A stretch of DNA of 42,560 bases from Bacillota bacterium (GCA_023458875.1 JAEWXO010000094.1:1-42560), one strand, 5' to 3'. Shown: positions 1-7,717, counted from the stretch's first letter. Numbers and translations are program-made. Notes: generated from the letters alone by a model not told the origin.

Positions 1-759
1 GTTCAGAAGCCTGCTGACAACGGTATGATGTATCAGCAGCAGACTGTAAATAACATGTATCAGCAACAGACTCCTGTAAACAAAATGTATCAGCAGCAGG
101 CTCCTGTAAACAACATGTATCAGCAACAGCATCCTGTAAACAATGTGTATCAGCAGCAGCCTCCTGTAAACAATATGTATCAGCAGCAGTCTCCTGTAAA
201 TAACATGTATCAGCAGCAGCCTCCTGTGAACAACATGTATCAGCAGCAGCCTCCTGTGAACAACATGTATCAGCAACAACAGCAGCCTGTGAACAACCCT
301 ATGTATCAGCAACAGCCACCTGTGAATAACAGCATGTATTCTCAGATTCAGGCCCCTGTTACTCCTAGCCATGCACCTGCTAATAACAGTCTGTATATGA
401 ATCAGATGCCACCGAAACCAACCAATTCACAATTTACAAATACAAATTATCAGACTCCGAACAATATACCTTCTAACAGTACACACCTGAATCAGATGCA
501 GGCTCCGGTTCCTACTCCACGTCCAAACAGTACGGTTCCATCACAGTCTGTATATGGTACAAATATAAATTCCGGTGACAATAACGCAATTTTTAAAGAC
601 AGACTCAATAATATACTTACAAGTTCAACAACTAAATCAAGTAGTTATGAAGAGGAAGCACCTATAGAAGAAGCAATTAAATCTATCAAAGACAAAAAGA
701 AAGCCGCTAAAATTGATGCAAAATTCATTAAAAGGCAGAAAAAGAACGGTAACCTGTAA
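1..759 (+). CDS. Gln/Asn/Pro/Tyr-rich decapeptide-repeat protein, C-terminal part (5' end outside window)
   Basis: The reading frame is open to base 1, so the gene starts upstream; the ATGs at 25 and 28 lie inside the repeat tract and have no Shine-Dalgarno sequence. About ten tandem units of the form MYQQQxPVNN (30 bp each) run from base 28 to about 350, degenerating into MYSQIQAPV. A Pro/Asn/Ser/Thr-rich linker follows, then a charged tail with an acidic patch (YEEEAPIEEA) and a Lys-rich end (DKKKAAKIDAKFIKRQKKN). There is no membrane segment in the visible part. Composition suggests a disordered linker or sticky low-complexity tail on a protein whose folded domain is upstream. A terminator follows directly. 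The neighbouring kinase/phosphatase operon is on the other strand, so any functional link is a guess. Function not recognised. Confidence 0.8.
   Translation, partial: VQKPADNGMMYQQQTVNNMYQQQTPVNKMYQQQAPVNNMYQQQHPVNNVYQQQPPVNNMYQQQSPVNNMYQQQPPVNNMYQQQPPVNNMYQQQQQPVNNPMYQQQPPVNNSMYSQIQAPVTPSHAPANNSLYMNQMPPKPTNSQFTNTNYQTPNNIPSNSTHLNQMQAPVPTPRPNSTVPSQSVYGTNINSGDNNAIFKDRLNNILTSSTTKSSSYEEEAPIEEAIKSIKDKKKAAKIDAKFIKRQKKNGNL
28..350 (+). repeat. Tandem 30-bp coding repeat (decapeptide MYQQQxPVNN)
   Basis: Consecutive units begin with ATGTATCAGCAGCAG or close variants and end with CCTGTAAACAAC or CCTGTGAACAAC. Units vary at the sixth residue (T, A, H, P, S). One unit near 265-300 carries extra Gln codons, as expected from replication slippage. 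The array is in frame throughout and has no spacers, so it is a protein repeat. Confidence 0.9.
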
Positions 760-764
760 AGACT

Positions 765-802
765 AAAAAACATCCCCTGGCTTAAGCCGGGGGATGTTTT
801 TT
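765..802. terminator. Bidirectional intrinsic terminator
   Basis: Arms CATCCCC...GGGGATG enclose the palindromic GGCTTAAGCC. The hairpin has six A on the left and six T on the right, so it can end both the plus-strand repeat-protein gene (stop 759) and the minus-strand U32-like gene (stop 831). Confidence 0.9.
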
Positions 803-830
803 AGCATATTGCCGTTTAAATCTTATTTTT

Positions 831-2141
831 TTATTTAATCTCAGATAATACAGAAGTATCACTGTATACAGTTCTTTCTTCTATTGAGTTTATAACATCA
901 GATGCAATTGCAAGCCACTGATTAACTTCACCTTCATTAAATGTTATGGCTTTATCAGCCCATATATCGCAGTAAGAACACTGACTTGAACACTCTGAGC
1001 CGACCGGAAGAATATTGTTTTTGCAAATAAGCTGTCTGCAATCGAAATTATTTACGAAATGGTCTATAAAGCCATCAAGTTTTTTATTGTCAATATATAT
1101 TTTCGGAAACTGCATTGATCTTCCGTATTGCTGAAGCTTTTCAATTTTATATGGCATAACCTTTTTTTCAAAAGGAATATCTTTATTTTTTTCTCTTTCA
1201 ACTTTTTTGCCCACTCCTACAGCTCTTTCCGTATCAGACATAGGCCAGTTAAGAATGTCGAGTAAGTTTCCGTCATAGCTCTCGCTTAGATATGCATCAA
1301 CTACTCTCTTAAGATATGCTGTTGACCTTGTCCTTTCAACAAGCTTTATTGTAAGATTGTCAGTACCGATATCATCAGCCATCTTTTTATATACCTTAAT
1401 ATCCTCAGGTCTTATCCAGTCAGATGATAACATTGCACTTTTATTTTTAACCTTATGATATGTACAGTTAAGAAGACTGTAATCCATATACATATCCTCT
1501 TTTTTGTAGTTTACACTCTGACTCGCAATATTGCATGCGTGATTAATCTTGTAGGCACATTCATGAAGGCAGAAGTTGTTGGCAATCAGTCTTATCTTAA
1601 CATTTGTATCTTTAAAAACTTCCAGCACATGTCTGAGAAGAGGAAAATTTCTGTTGAAAATATGATCTAAAGTAATTTCATCGGCACCCATATTAACCCA
1701 ATACTGAATCTGCTGTATTGTCATAACAACAGCATACAGGCCTACTGTAATTCTGATATCGCTGTATCTTTTCTTCATAAGCATACACAGATACGGAGAG
1801 TTTATTGTAAAGCTTCTGATTCCTATTTCATAAAGCGAATCAATAAAATCGATAAGCTGTTTGCTTTTTTCCGCACTGATCTCAGAATCGTTTAAAGTAA
1901 TAGGATTAATCAGATAATTAAATTCTATTCCTGCTTCTGTACATTTACGGACATGATCTTCAAGTTGTTTCATTGACAGATCAGGCAAAATAGATGATGC
2001 TCTTCCGCCTCCGGCAATATCCGCCTTTAATTTTCCGAATACAGATTTTATCTGATGATGCGCATCCCTTTTAATAATGTAATCTAGCAGTTCATCATCA
2101 AAATTTGTCGCAAGGTCATACTGAATGAAGTCATTTGTCAT
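831..2141 (-). CDS. U32-family-like Fe-S protein with an extra C-terminal CX3CX2C motif
   Basis: 436 aa. Residues about 30-280 look like the U32 (PrtC/UbiU-UbiV/YegQ-type) TIM barrel: alternating strands and helices, MGADEITLD near 151, and DWIRPEDIKVYKKMADDIG near 241, close to the WIRPED segment of U32 proteins. Cys191, Cys195, Cys203 and Cys226 sit where U32 proteins bind a 4Fe-4S cluster. The C-terminal region adds Cys368, Cys373 and then C384-X3-C388-X2-C391 followed by D, a spacing like a radical-SAM cluster motif but outside any radical-SAM barrel. No signal peptide, so cytosolic. U32 proteins act in hydroxylation of rRNA or ubiquinone precursors, or as putative proteases; the substrate here is unknown. 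The start has GGGAG about 9 bases upstream. It is separated from the upstream phosphatase gene by a hairpin and a MITE-like element, so it is probably its own unit. Confidence 0.7.
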   Translation of the reverse strand: MTNDFIQYDLATNFDDELLDYIIKRDAHHQIKSVFGKLKADIAGGGRASSILPDLSMKQLEDHVRKCTEAGIEFNYLINPITLNDSEISAEKSKQLIDFIDSLYEIGIRSFTINSPYLCMLMKKRYSDIRITVGLYAVVMTIQQIQYWVNMGADEITLDHIFNRNFPLLRHVLEVFKDTNVKIRLIANNFCLHECAYKINHACNIASQSVNYKKEDMYMDYSLLNCTYHKVKNKSAMLSSDWIRPEDIKVYKKMADDIGTDNLTIKLVERTRSTAYLKRVVDAYLSESYDGNLLDILNWPMSDTERAVGVGKKVEREKNKDIPFEKKVMPYKIEKLQQYGRSMQFPKIYIDNKKLDGFIDHFVNNFDCRQLICKNNILPVGSECSSQCSYCDIWADKAITFNEGEVNQWLAIASDVINSIEERTVYSDTSVLSEIK

Positions 2142-2162
2142 AATTTATTCTCCCTTTTTTTA

Positions 2163-2276
2163 GTTACTATTTAACTGACTGAGATCTCGGCTTAAGTGGC
2201 ATCGACCGGGCTTTTCAGTCGCGCCTTTGTTCTTTGAAAATATACCCTCGCCTTACACATACAGCTAAATATTAAC
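2163..2276 (-). repeat. MITE-like element, copy A
   Basis: 114 bp. The ends GTTACTATTTAACTG and CAGCTAAATATTAAC are inverted repeats (13 of 15 match). Read on the minus strand, the core is GCGACTGAAAAGCCCGGTCG, the same hairpin as in copies B to E with CG replaced by a U-G wobble. It lies in the intergenic space upstream of the U32-like gene. No ORF. Confidence 0.75.
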
Positions 2277-2300
2277 ATATTTTTATATAAAATATTTAAT

Positions 2301-2341
2301 GCAATAGCTTTTATAATCCCAATCAAATAAAAGACTATTGC
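2301..2341 (-). terminator. Hairpin after the PP2C gene, probable terminator
   Basis: GCAATAGCTTTTAT pairs with ATAAAAGACTATTGC with one bulged base. On the minus strand it is followed by TTAAATATTTTATA, a weak U tract. It lies 17 bases after the phosphatase stop and probably ends the kinase/vWA/phosphatase operon. Confidence 0.5.
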
Positions 2342-2357
2342 ATATTATTTTATTATT

Positions 2358-3347
2358 TTATTCGTCCTCTGCTTGTAATTCTTCCGGATGCGCAAGTGCG
2401 TACATCCTCTTTTCATTACGGATCTGTTCAACCTTTGCCATTCTTTTCAGAACCTTGGCCTTTTCTTCAGCTTCTCTTATTGCGGCTTTATTTTTATTTA
2501 TATCAACCTGCATAAGAACATTTTTATGGTTTTCTTCGAACATTTCCTTCTGAAATATAATAGATATCGATATGTCATCTCTGCTTCCGGCATTGGTTCT
2601 TTTCGTGAAATTTTTATTTAATCTTGTTTTGAGAATCTCTATATCGTCAAGCTGACTTGCAATAATACAATTATACTCTTCAAAGCTCTCTCTGCTTCCA
2701 AATGATGTAAAAAGACCGTCTGTAGATATTAATATAGACAACGGCATATCATAGTCATAAAAATAATTAAACATTTTAATGGCATTTGAGTTGCATAATG
2801 ATGCTGTTAGGTTTGCCGGACAGCTTTCATCGTCAACTATCGGCATGTATGATTCGCCGCACTGTTTTATAATAACAAGGCTTCCGTCACCAAGCTGAAG
2901 CCCGAAACAAAGATTTTCAGTCAGAACTGCGACAATTAATGTGGAACCGTAAATTGATTCCGTCTTTATTTCTAAAAGCTCTTCATCAGTAAGCAATTCT
3001 CGTTCTTTGTCCTGAATCACATTGTTTTCATAATGCGCATTTACTTCATCATACCATTGTTTAATAATGTATTTCTGAATTTTAGTCAAAAGATAGTCAG
3101 GGTCTTCTTTAAATTTTAATTCAAATTGTTCTGTGTCTGAACAAAATTCTTCTATGGCTTTAATGGCAACATCCACCGCGGCCTTAGCACCAACGTCACT
3201 TCTGAAGTGCTTTTTGCTTCCATGGCCGTCAGCTACAGCGGCAACGGCGTATCCTGCGGCAGTTTTATATGCTGAATAATCCTGACATACTGTGCCACTG
3301 TCAACATGACTGGCACCTCTTACGGTTTCATTTAACCCGATAAACAT
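2358..3347 (-). CDS. PP2C-type (PPM) Ser/Thr protein phosphatase
   Basis: 329 aa. The metal-binding motifs of the PPM family are in order: an early Asp region (VCQDYSAY), D40-GHG, GDGSLVII near 155, STDGLF near 210 and RDDISISI near 257. All key Asp residues are kept, so it should be an active Mn/Mg-dependent phosphatase. The last 60 residues form a charged helix or coiled coil absent from minimal PPM proteins. There is no membrane segment, so it is cytosolic. AGAGGT lies 7 bases before the ATG. It is the last gene of the operon LRR protein - kinase - vWA - phosphatase, and should remove phosphates placed by the kinase. This trio matches the TerY-P triad described for Ter-type stress systems (family knowledge); the targets cannot be told from sequence. 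Confidence 0.88.
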   Translation of the reverse strand: MFIGLNETVRGASHVDSGTVCQDYSAYKTAAGYAVAAVADGHGSKKHFRSDVGAKAAVDVAIKAIEEFCSDTEQFELKFKEDPDYLLTKIQKYIIKQWYDEVNAHYENNVIQDKERELLTDEELLEIKTESIYGSTLIVAVLTENLCFGLQLGDGSLVIIKQCGESYMPIVDDESCPANLTASLCNSNAIKMFNYFYDYDMPLSILISTDGLFTSFGSRESFEEYNCIIASQLDDIEILKTRLNKNFTKRTNAGSRDDISISIIFQKEMFEENHKNVLMQVDINKNKAAIREAEEKAKVLKRMAKVEQIRNEKRMYALAHPEELQAEDE

Positions 3348-3390
3348 TGATGCATACCTCTTTTCTTAAATTTGTGTCAGGTTACTACAA

Positions 3391-4185
3391 TTACCATCCG
3401 GTATCAAATGGTACGTCTTTCGGGAATTCGTCGGAATCAACAATATTTCTGATCTGCTCAGCTAACTGCTCCTGCTTTTTATCTATAACATCAACATCAT
3501 TAAGATCCCTCAGAACATCATCAGCCAAAGTCATACTCTTGCTTCCTATCTGAGATGATGTAACTGCTATTTTTTTAATCATATTTGCAAGCTGTCCGCC
3601 TGAATATGCATGCACAACTGTATCTGCATTTGTGGTGAATTCTGCAAGCACATCGTCGTTTGCCTCTTTTCCTATTCCTAATGCAACCTTCAATCCATAT
3701 CTGTACCAACTGTTAATCTGCAGCTTTCTGAGTCCTGCTTTATAGTCATCTGTAGGATATCCGTCTGTCATAAGAAATATTACAGGTGCAAAAGACAAAG
3801 ACGGTGAATTAAGGAATTCATTTCTGGAAAGCTTTTTATTAAGCTCTTCAAATGTCATACCAAGGTCAGTTATGCCCTTTGCCTCAAGTCTCGCCCACTC
3901 AAATTCTTCAACTGAAACAGGCTCAGGATACATCCATGCACATCCTGTTGAAAATGTCAGAACTGCAATTTTTATATCGGTATCAGCTTCACCTATACTC
4001 CTTATTTCAGGCATAAGCTCCTCCATAGCAGTATTAAGCTCGCCCATTTTTGTCCCCTTCATACTGCCTGAAGTATCTATTAAAAAGAAAATAACCAGAC
4101 TTTTTCTTGATACGCCTGTAGCTCCAAGCGGATCATCATCCTCAAACTCTAATAATTCTTTCGCTTTTGTGCTGAAATTCTCCAT
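3391..4185 (-). CDS. vWA-domain (TerY-like) protein
   Basis: 264 aa, essentially one von Willebrand A domain. The MIDAS motif is D37-TSGS-M; the Thr is in KGITDLGMTFEEL; the distal Asp is in MTDGYPTDDYKAGL. A metal-dependent protein-binding surface is therefore intact. There is no signal peptide or membrane segment, so it is cytosolic, unlike secreted adhesin vWA domains. Size and the sequence TSGSMKGTKMGELNTAMEEL fit the TerY group. GGGAG precedes the ATG. The kinase gene ends 20 bases upstream and the phosphatase starts about 40 bases downstream, so the three are co-transcribed. In the TerY-P triad the vWA protein is thought to act as the scaffold or substrate of the kinase/phosphatase pair. 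Confidence 0.88.
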   Translation of the reverse strand: MENFSTKAKELLEFEDDDPLGATGVSRKSLVIFFLIDTSGSMKGTKMGELNTAMEELMPEIRSIGEADTDIKIAVLTFSTGCAWMYPEPVSVEEFEWARLEAKGITDLGMTFEELNKKLSRNEFLNSPSLSFAPVIFLMTDGYPTDDYKAGLRKLQINSWYRYGLKVALGIGKEANDDVLAEFTTNADTVVHAYSGGQLANMIKKIAVTSSQIGSKSMTLADDVLRDLNDVDVIDKKQEQLAEQIRNIVDSDEFPKDVPFDTGW

Positions 4186-4204
4186 TGTTTAAAATACTCC
4201 CTTC

Positions 4205-5548
4205 CTACAATTCAATATTTACTCCGCCCAAATCAGCTACGACACCTGACCATAACGGAAATCCCTTACCGGAAAGTATTTCATGATTTGTTCCGTCAGG
4301 CATTTTAACTTTCCATGTTTTATCCGACATATTTTTTATACCCAATACGCCTTTTTGAATTTTATTTTCAACGATTTCGCCGACAACTGTATTGAAGTCA
4401 TCAGAACCCGGAACTGCGTCACACATATAAAATTTACGTCCTATATAAACTGGAGTTCTGTAGTCACGGTTACTAAGTACAAGCGTTGCATACTGTCTTC
4501 CGCATTTTTTGCAGATAAGTGTATTATCCGTTCCCTGCTCATATGCTGAGCTGAATGTTGTTTTTCCACAGTAACAAGGTAAAATTTCAGAACGAAGCCT
4601 TATAAAAAGCTTTTGCCATTCGTTTTCGATAATTCTTTTGTTCGCCTGAAGAATTCCGGTTGTAAATGTAAATGTAAATGCCTGTCTTATGTAGTTAGGA
4701 TATATTCCCCAGAACTTAATGACGTTATCATGTATTCCCTTTACAGGTCTGTTTGAGTCATTGTTAGGATCAAAAACAAAAACCGCTTCTTTGCCATAAT
4801 GCTTAAGTTCAGCTGTTTCTGTAAGACAAACTGTTTTAACTACCTTTTCCCCTTCAAGAGGATCTCCCCTGAAAAGAAGCTTAAACAGTACAACTGCCAG
4901 TGAATATTTATCTGTCTGAACATTCGGACGGCTGATACCTCTTACTATCTCAGGTGCCATATATCCAGGCTTTCCACCTATTCCGAAATTGTATCCGTCA
5001 GGTGCAATGTTATCGCAGTCGCATACAAGCACATCACCGTTGTCTACATTAATAAAAAATCCTCCGTCATTGAGATCCTGATAGCTTTTTCCCGCTCTGT
5101 GCAACTGACGAAATGCATTTACGATATTTATTGAAGCAGTTACAAGAGCAAAAAGGTTCTTAAACTGAACAGTAACACGTCTTGCTTTACCGGACGCCGG
5201 CTCTACTTCAAGCTTGTACATATTAAGAATATCCACAAATGAATCATATCCTTCAGGTCTTAATGCCATCAGATATCCAAAGCTGTCCTTTTCTCCCATT
5301 TTCGTAAGATATTTAGGCCAAAGGAATTTGTCACTCGGAGGACCGTCTTTAATATTGGTTTCGAGATTTTTCCTGAAAGCCTGCGGATCACGCATTTTTT
5401 CAATGTCGTACCATTTTAATGCATATTTAAGGTTGTTGTATTCAACGAGATATACTATTCCCTGACCGCCTCTTCCAAGAGTGCTTATTATCTTCAGTTC
5501 ACCGCCATATTCCATGGGAATCATCTGACCCGGTTTAAACTCTATCAT
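4205..5548 (-). CDS. Ser/Thr protein kinase-like protein with zinc ribbon and C-terminal beta-rich domain
   Basis: 447 aa. The kinase fold covers about 15-310: G-loop LGRGGQG (24-30), ATP-anchoring Lys45 in YALKW, catalytic-loop variant YQDLNDGGFF with Asp158 (the usual HRD and the Asn at +5 are absent), CDCDN at 176-180 replacing DFG, and the APE motif at 198-200. This variant loop is typical of the kinases paired with TerY/PP2C, so activity is likely. After about residue 325 comes a zinc ribbon (CYCGK...CKKCG), then an about 80-residue beta-rich tail (GVLGIKNMSDKTWKV) reminiscent of an FHA-like or phosphate-reading fold; that last call is weak. Cytosolic. The leading ATG has a weak upstream AAAAGGAATGG. 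Located between the LRR gene and the vWA gene in the same operon. Confidence 0.85.
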   Translation of the reverse strand: MIEFKPGQMIPMEYGGELKIISTLGRGGQGIVYLVEYNNLKYALKWYDIEKMRDPQAFRKNLETNIKDGPPSDKFLWPKYLTKMGEKDSFGYLMALRPEGYDSFVDILNMYKLEVEPASGKARRVTVQFKNLFALVTASINIVNAFRQLHRAGKSYQDLNDGGFFINVDNGDVLVCDCDNIAPDGYNFGIGGKPGYMAPEIVRGISRPNVQTDKYSLAVVLFKLLFRGDPLEGEKVVKTVCLTETAELKHYGKEAVFVFDPNNDSNRPVKGIHDNVIKFWGIYPNYIRQAFTFTFTTGILQANKRIIENEWQKLFIRLRSEILPCYCGKTTFSSAYEQGTDNTLICKKCGRQYATLVLSNRDYRTPVYIGRKFYMCDAVPGSDDFNTVVGEIVENKIQKGVLGIKNMSDKTWKVKMPDGTNHEILSGKGFPLWSGVVADLGGVNIEL

Positions 5549-5584
5549 AATTCACCATTCCTTTTTTGTAATATAATTATTAAA

Positions 5585-6613
5585 TTAAACGAATTCAAAA
5601 TTTATACTGTTTGTCATGCAGAACTTATGTACGTATGAATTCTCACGGCATTGAATTGTAATATTCGGACAAAATGCAAAAACATTTGCACCGATAAATT
5701 TTATTGAATCAGGCAGTAAAACATATCTTAATGTTTCGCAGCCCTCAAAGGCTTCGTCGCCTATACTGCTGACACTATCAGGAATATCTACATCCTCAAG
5801 GTTCTGGCAGAACGAGAAGGTTCCTTCTTCTATAGCGTCTACCCCATGTGGTATTGAAATTTTTTCCAAAGAACCGCATGAACTGAATGCCGATTTTTTT
5901 ATTACCCTAAGAGTTGGAGGAAGCTCCACACTTCTTAATCTTTTACATTCGGAAAACGCATACTCACCGATAACCATAACGGATTCGGGGATTTTTATTG
6001 TTTTTAAAAATCCGTATCCGTCAAAGGCAAAACTGTTTATTGCCGTGTAGCCATCAGGAATTTTTACATTTCCAATAATTTTATACTTTATCGCGTCAAA
6101 TGGTTTGAACGGCTTTGGCTTAAGCTTTAAATCCTTCTCAGGTTCTTTGTTTTTCTTTTCAGGAACGTAAGTTGTGGTAACAACCGGCGCTGCTGCCTGT
6201 TCTTTTATTTCCGGATTGAAGCTCCATCCAAGCATGTATGTACAGCATTCGAGTACAAACTCCGCAGCAAAAGCCGACAGAAACATATCGTTTAGCATGT
6301 ATTCCCTTGCTTTTACTATTGCCAGCTTCTGATCAGGCTCATTTAACATCTGAGGAATGATACCGTTACTGATTACATTTCTTATAAGTCTTCTTTCCTT
6401 CTCATACTCCGGCATATAATCATTAAGTAATCCGGTAAATCTTTTTGAATCATGAATCAGTTCAATACCATGTTCATCCACTATAGCCTTTAACGCTTCT
6501 TTTACTTCAACTATATTTTCAAACTGACTGTTTGGCAATGCTGTCAGTTTCCCGCAATTCGGACACACGTTAACGCTATCTCCAAGTTCAGTATTGCAGT
6601 ACTTGCAGAGCAT
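5585..6613 (-). CDS. Zinc-ribbon / BspA-type leucine-rich-repeat protein
   Basis: 342 aa. The N-terminus is a zinc ribbon (C3-X2-C6 ... C18-X2-C21). Residues about 30-150 are a helical region without recognised motif, followed by a Pro/Lys-rich linker (KPKPFKPF). About 175-330 holds five or so LRR_5 (BspA-type) repeats of about 23 residues: NSFAFDGYGFLKTIKIPESV, EYAFSECKRLRSVELPP, SAFSSCGSLEKISIPHG and so on. There is no signal peptide or cell-wall anchor, unlike most BspA proteins, so it probably works in the cytosol as a binding partner of the kinase/vWA/phosphatase genes. First gene of the operon, directly downstream of the promoter at 6676-6704. GGGAGG lies 6 bases before the ATG. Confidence 0.8.
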   Translation of the reverse strand: MLCKYCNTELGDSVNVCPNCGKLTALPNSQFENIVEVKEALKAIVDEHGIELIHDSKRFTGLLNDYMPEYEKERRLIRNVISNGIIPQMLNEPDQKLAIVKAREYMLNDMFLSAFAAEFVLECCTYMLGWSFNPEIKEQAAAPVVTTTYVPEKKNKEPEKDLKLKPKPFKPFDAIKYKIIGNVKIPDGYTAINSFAFDGYGFLKTIKIPESVMVIGEYAFSECKRLRSVELPPTLRVIKKSAFSSCGSLEKISIPHGVDAIEEGTFSFCQNLEDVDIPDSVSSIGDEAFEGCETLRYVLLPDSIKFIGANVFAFCPNITIQCRENSYVHKFCMTNSINFEFV

Positions 6614-6675
6614 AAATTTACCTCCCGATGAAATATATTAAATTTAAAAAAATTTTTATTAATCATATATATATA

Positions 6676-6704
6676 AGTATAGCATGAAAATTTGATTCTT
6701 GCAA
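6676..6704 (-). promoter_or_regulatory. Sigma-A-type promoter of the TerY-P-like operon
   Basis: On the minus strand: -35 TTGCAA (6699-6704), 17-base spacer, -10 TATACT (6676-6681). It lies about 60 bases upstream of the LRR-protein start and is the only strong candidate for the four-gene operon. Confidence 0.7.
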
Positions 6705-6803
6705 GAGTGTATTAGTGTATTTTGTATAATAACAGTACATTTCTAGACAATAATCAGTAAAAATTTTCTGATTATGTGTCCAGATAATAATATACATATG
6801 CAG

Positions 6804-6833
6804 TTGACAATTACGCATATGATATTGTATAAT
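6804..6833 (+). promoter_or_regulatory. Strong plus-strand promoter facing the tRNA-Arg gene
   Basis: Consensus TTGACA (6804-6809), 18-base spacer, consensus TATAAT (6828-6833). Transcription would start near 6840 and run through the tRNA locus on the antisense strand before reaching the papain-like gene at 7081, giving a leader of about 240 bases or a separate short RNA. Nothing else in 6614-6915 looks coding. Confidence 0.7.
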
Positions 6834-6922
6834 GTATAAAGACTTTTGTTATACTAAAGAAATATGAAATGTGGTAATATCAGGCATATTTTCCATAATA
6901 TAATCGTCTATGCAGAAAAAAA

Positions 6923-6995
6923 TCCGCTTGACAGGAGTTGAACCTGCGACACATACGGTCGGAGCGTATTGCTCTATCCACTGAGCTACAAGCGG
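6923..6995 (-). tRNA. tRNA-Arg (anticodon CCG)
   Basis: 73 nt on the minus strand. Acceptor CCGCTTG pairs with CAAGCGG and the discriminator is A. The D arm is GCTC...GAGC. The anticodon stem ATACG/CGTAT encloses loop CTCCGAC, so the anticodon is CCG, reading CGG. The T arm is GCAGG-TTCAACT-CCTGT. CCA is not encoded. Seven T follow directly on the minus strand (bases 6916-6922), a probable terminator. Confidence 0.93.
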
Positions 6996-7017
6996 TTTAA
7001 ATTATATTTGCTTTATT

Positions 7018-7046
7018 AGTATACCAAATATTTTGATAATTTTCAA
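7018..7046 (-). promoter_or_regulatory. tRNA-Arg promoter
   Basis: Minus strand: TTGAAA (7041-7046), 17-base spacer, TATACT (7018-7023). The predicted start is about 15 bases before the tRNA 5' end. Confidence 0.7.
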
Positions 7047-7080
7047 GTATTTTTTAATAATTATTTTTAGGAGCATTATA

Positions 7081-7662
7081 ATGACAGACGCAATATATAT
7101 TACAGTTTCCCAGACGGGAACTACTGTAGCTAAAATAATTAAATTTTTTACCCGCAAACCTTATAACCACTGTTCTATATCAGCTGACCTGTCTCTTTCT
7201 TCAATGTATAGTTTCTGTCGTACATATACACCGTTTCCTCTCCCGGCAGGATTTAATCAGGAAATAGTAGGTCAGGGCACACTCGGGCTTTTCACAAATA
7301 TCCCCTGCGAGATTTATGAGCTTCCCGTAACAACCGAACAAAAAGAAAAATTTCATAAAATACTTAATCATTTTAAGGAATACCGTACATCATACTCATA
7401 TAATATTATGGGTTTCTGGTCTATACCGTTCAGGCTTCATCTTGAACGTAAAAACAAATTTGTCTGCTCACAGTTTGTAGCGTACATTATTAAAGGCTCC
7501 GGAGTTAATCTCACAAAGCCTGTATGTATGTATTCGCCTGAGGACTTAAGACACCTTCCTAATGCAAGACTCATTTACAGAGGTGAACTGAATGAATATT
7601 ATAAAAAATATTCATCAGAAGCTTTCCCTTTACCACAAAAGCAGATATCAATGTACAACTGA
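7081..7662 (+). CDS. Permuted papain-like (YiiX/NlpC-P60 superfamily) putative cysteine hydrolase
   Basis: 193 aa from the ATG at 7081, which has TTAGGAG about 7 bases upstream; the frame runs back to 7033 but that longer start has no ribosome site. The order His first (KPYNHCSIS, about residue 28) then Cys (NKFVCSQFVAYII, about residue 133) is that of circularly permuted NlpC/P60 enzymes such as YiiX. An Asp/Glu-rich or Pro-rich segment after the Cys (YSPEDLRHLP) is also typical. No signal peptide, so it acts inside the cell or at the membrane inner face. Members hydrolyse amide or thioester bonds in lipids or peptides; the substrate here is unknown. It is a single-gene unit, possibly read from the promoter at 6804-6833. 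Confidence 0.72.
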   Translation: MTDAIYITVSQTGTTVAKIIKFFTRKPYNHCSISADLSLSSMYSFCRTYTPFPLPAGFNQEIVGQGTLGLFTNIPCEIYELPVTTEQKEKFHKILNHFKEYRTSYSYNIMGFWSIPFRLHLERKNKFVCSQFVAYIIKGSGVNLTKPVCMYSPEDLRHLPNARLIYRGELNEYYKKYSSEAFPLPQKQISMYN

Positions 7663-7717
7663 TTTTTGAATACATACCATTCCGGACACACAAAGGTCAA
7701 TATAAAGGAGCTCCATA

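Noticed and set aside
28..350. Regular 30-bp repeats that could suggest a CRISPR array
   Set aside because: Units are contiguous, without unique spacers, stay in one reading frame and encode a decapeptide.
831..2141. Radical SAM enzyme call for the CX3CX2C protein
   Set aside because: The motif is at the extreme C-terminus, after the barrel, and no radical-SAM barrel follows. U32-like cysteines and WIRPED explain the fold better.
7033..7080. Longer start for the papain-like protein (signal-peptide-like MIIFKYFLIIIF)
   Set aside because: No ribosome site before 7033, the segment overlaps the tRNA -35 box, and TTAGGAG is correctly spaced before ATG 7081.
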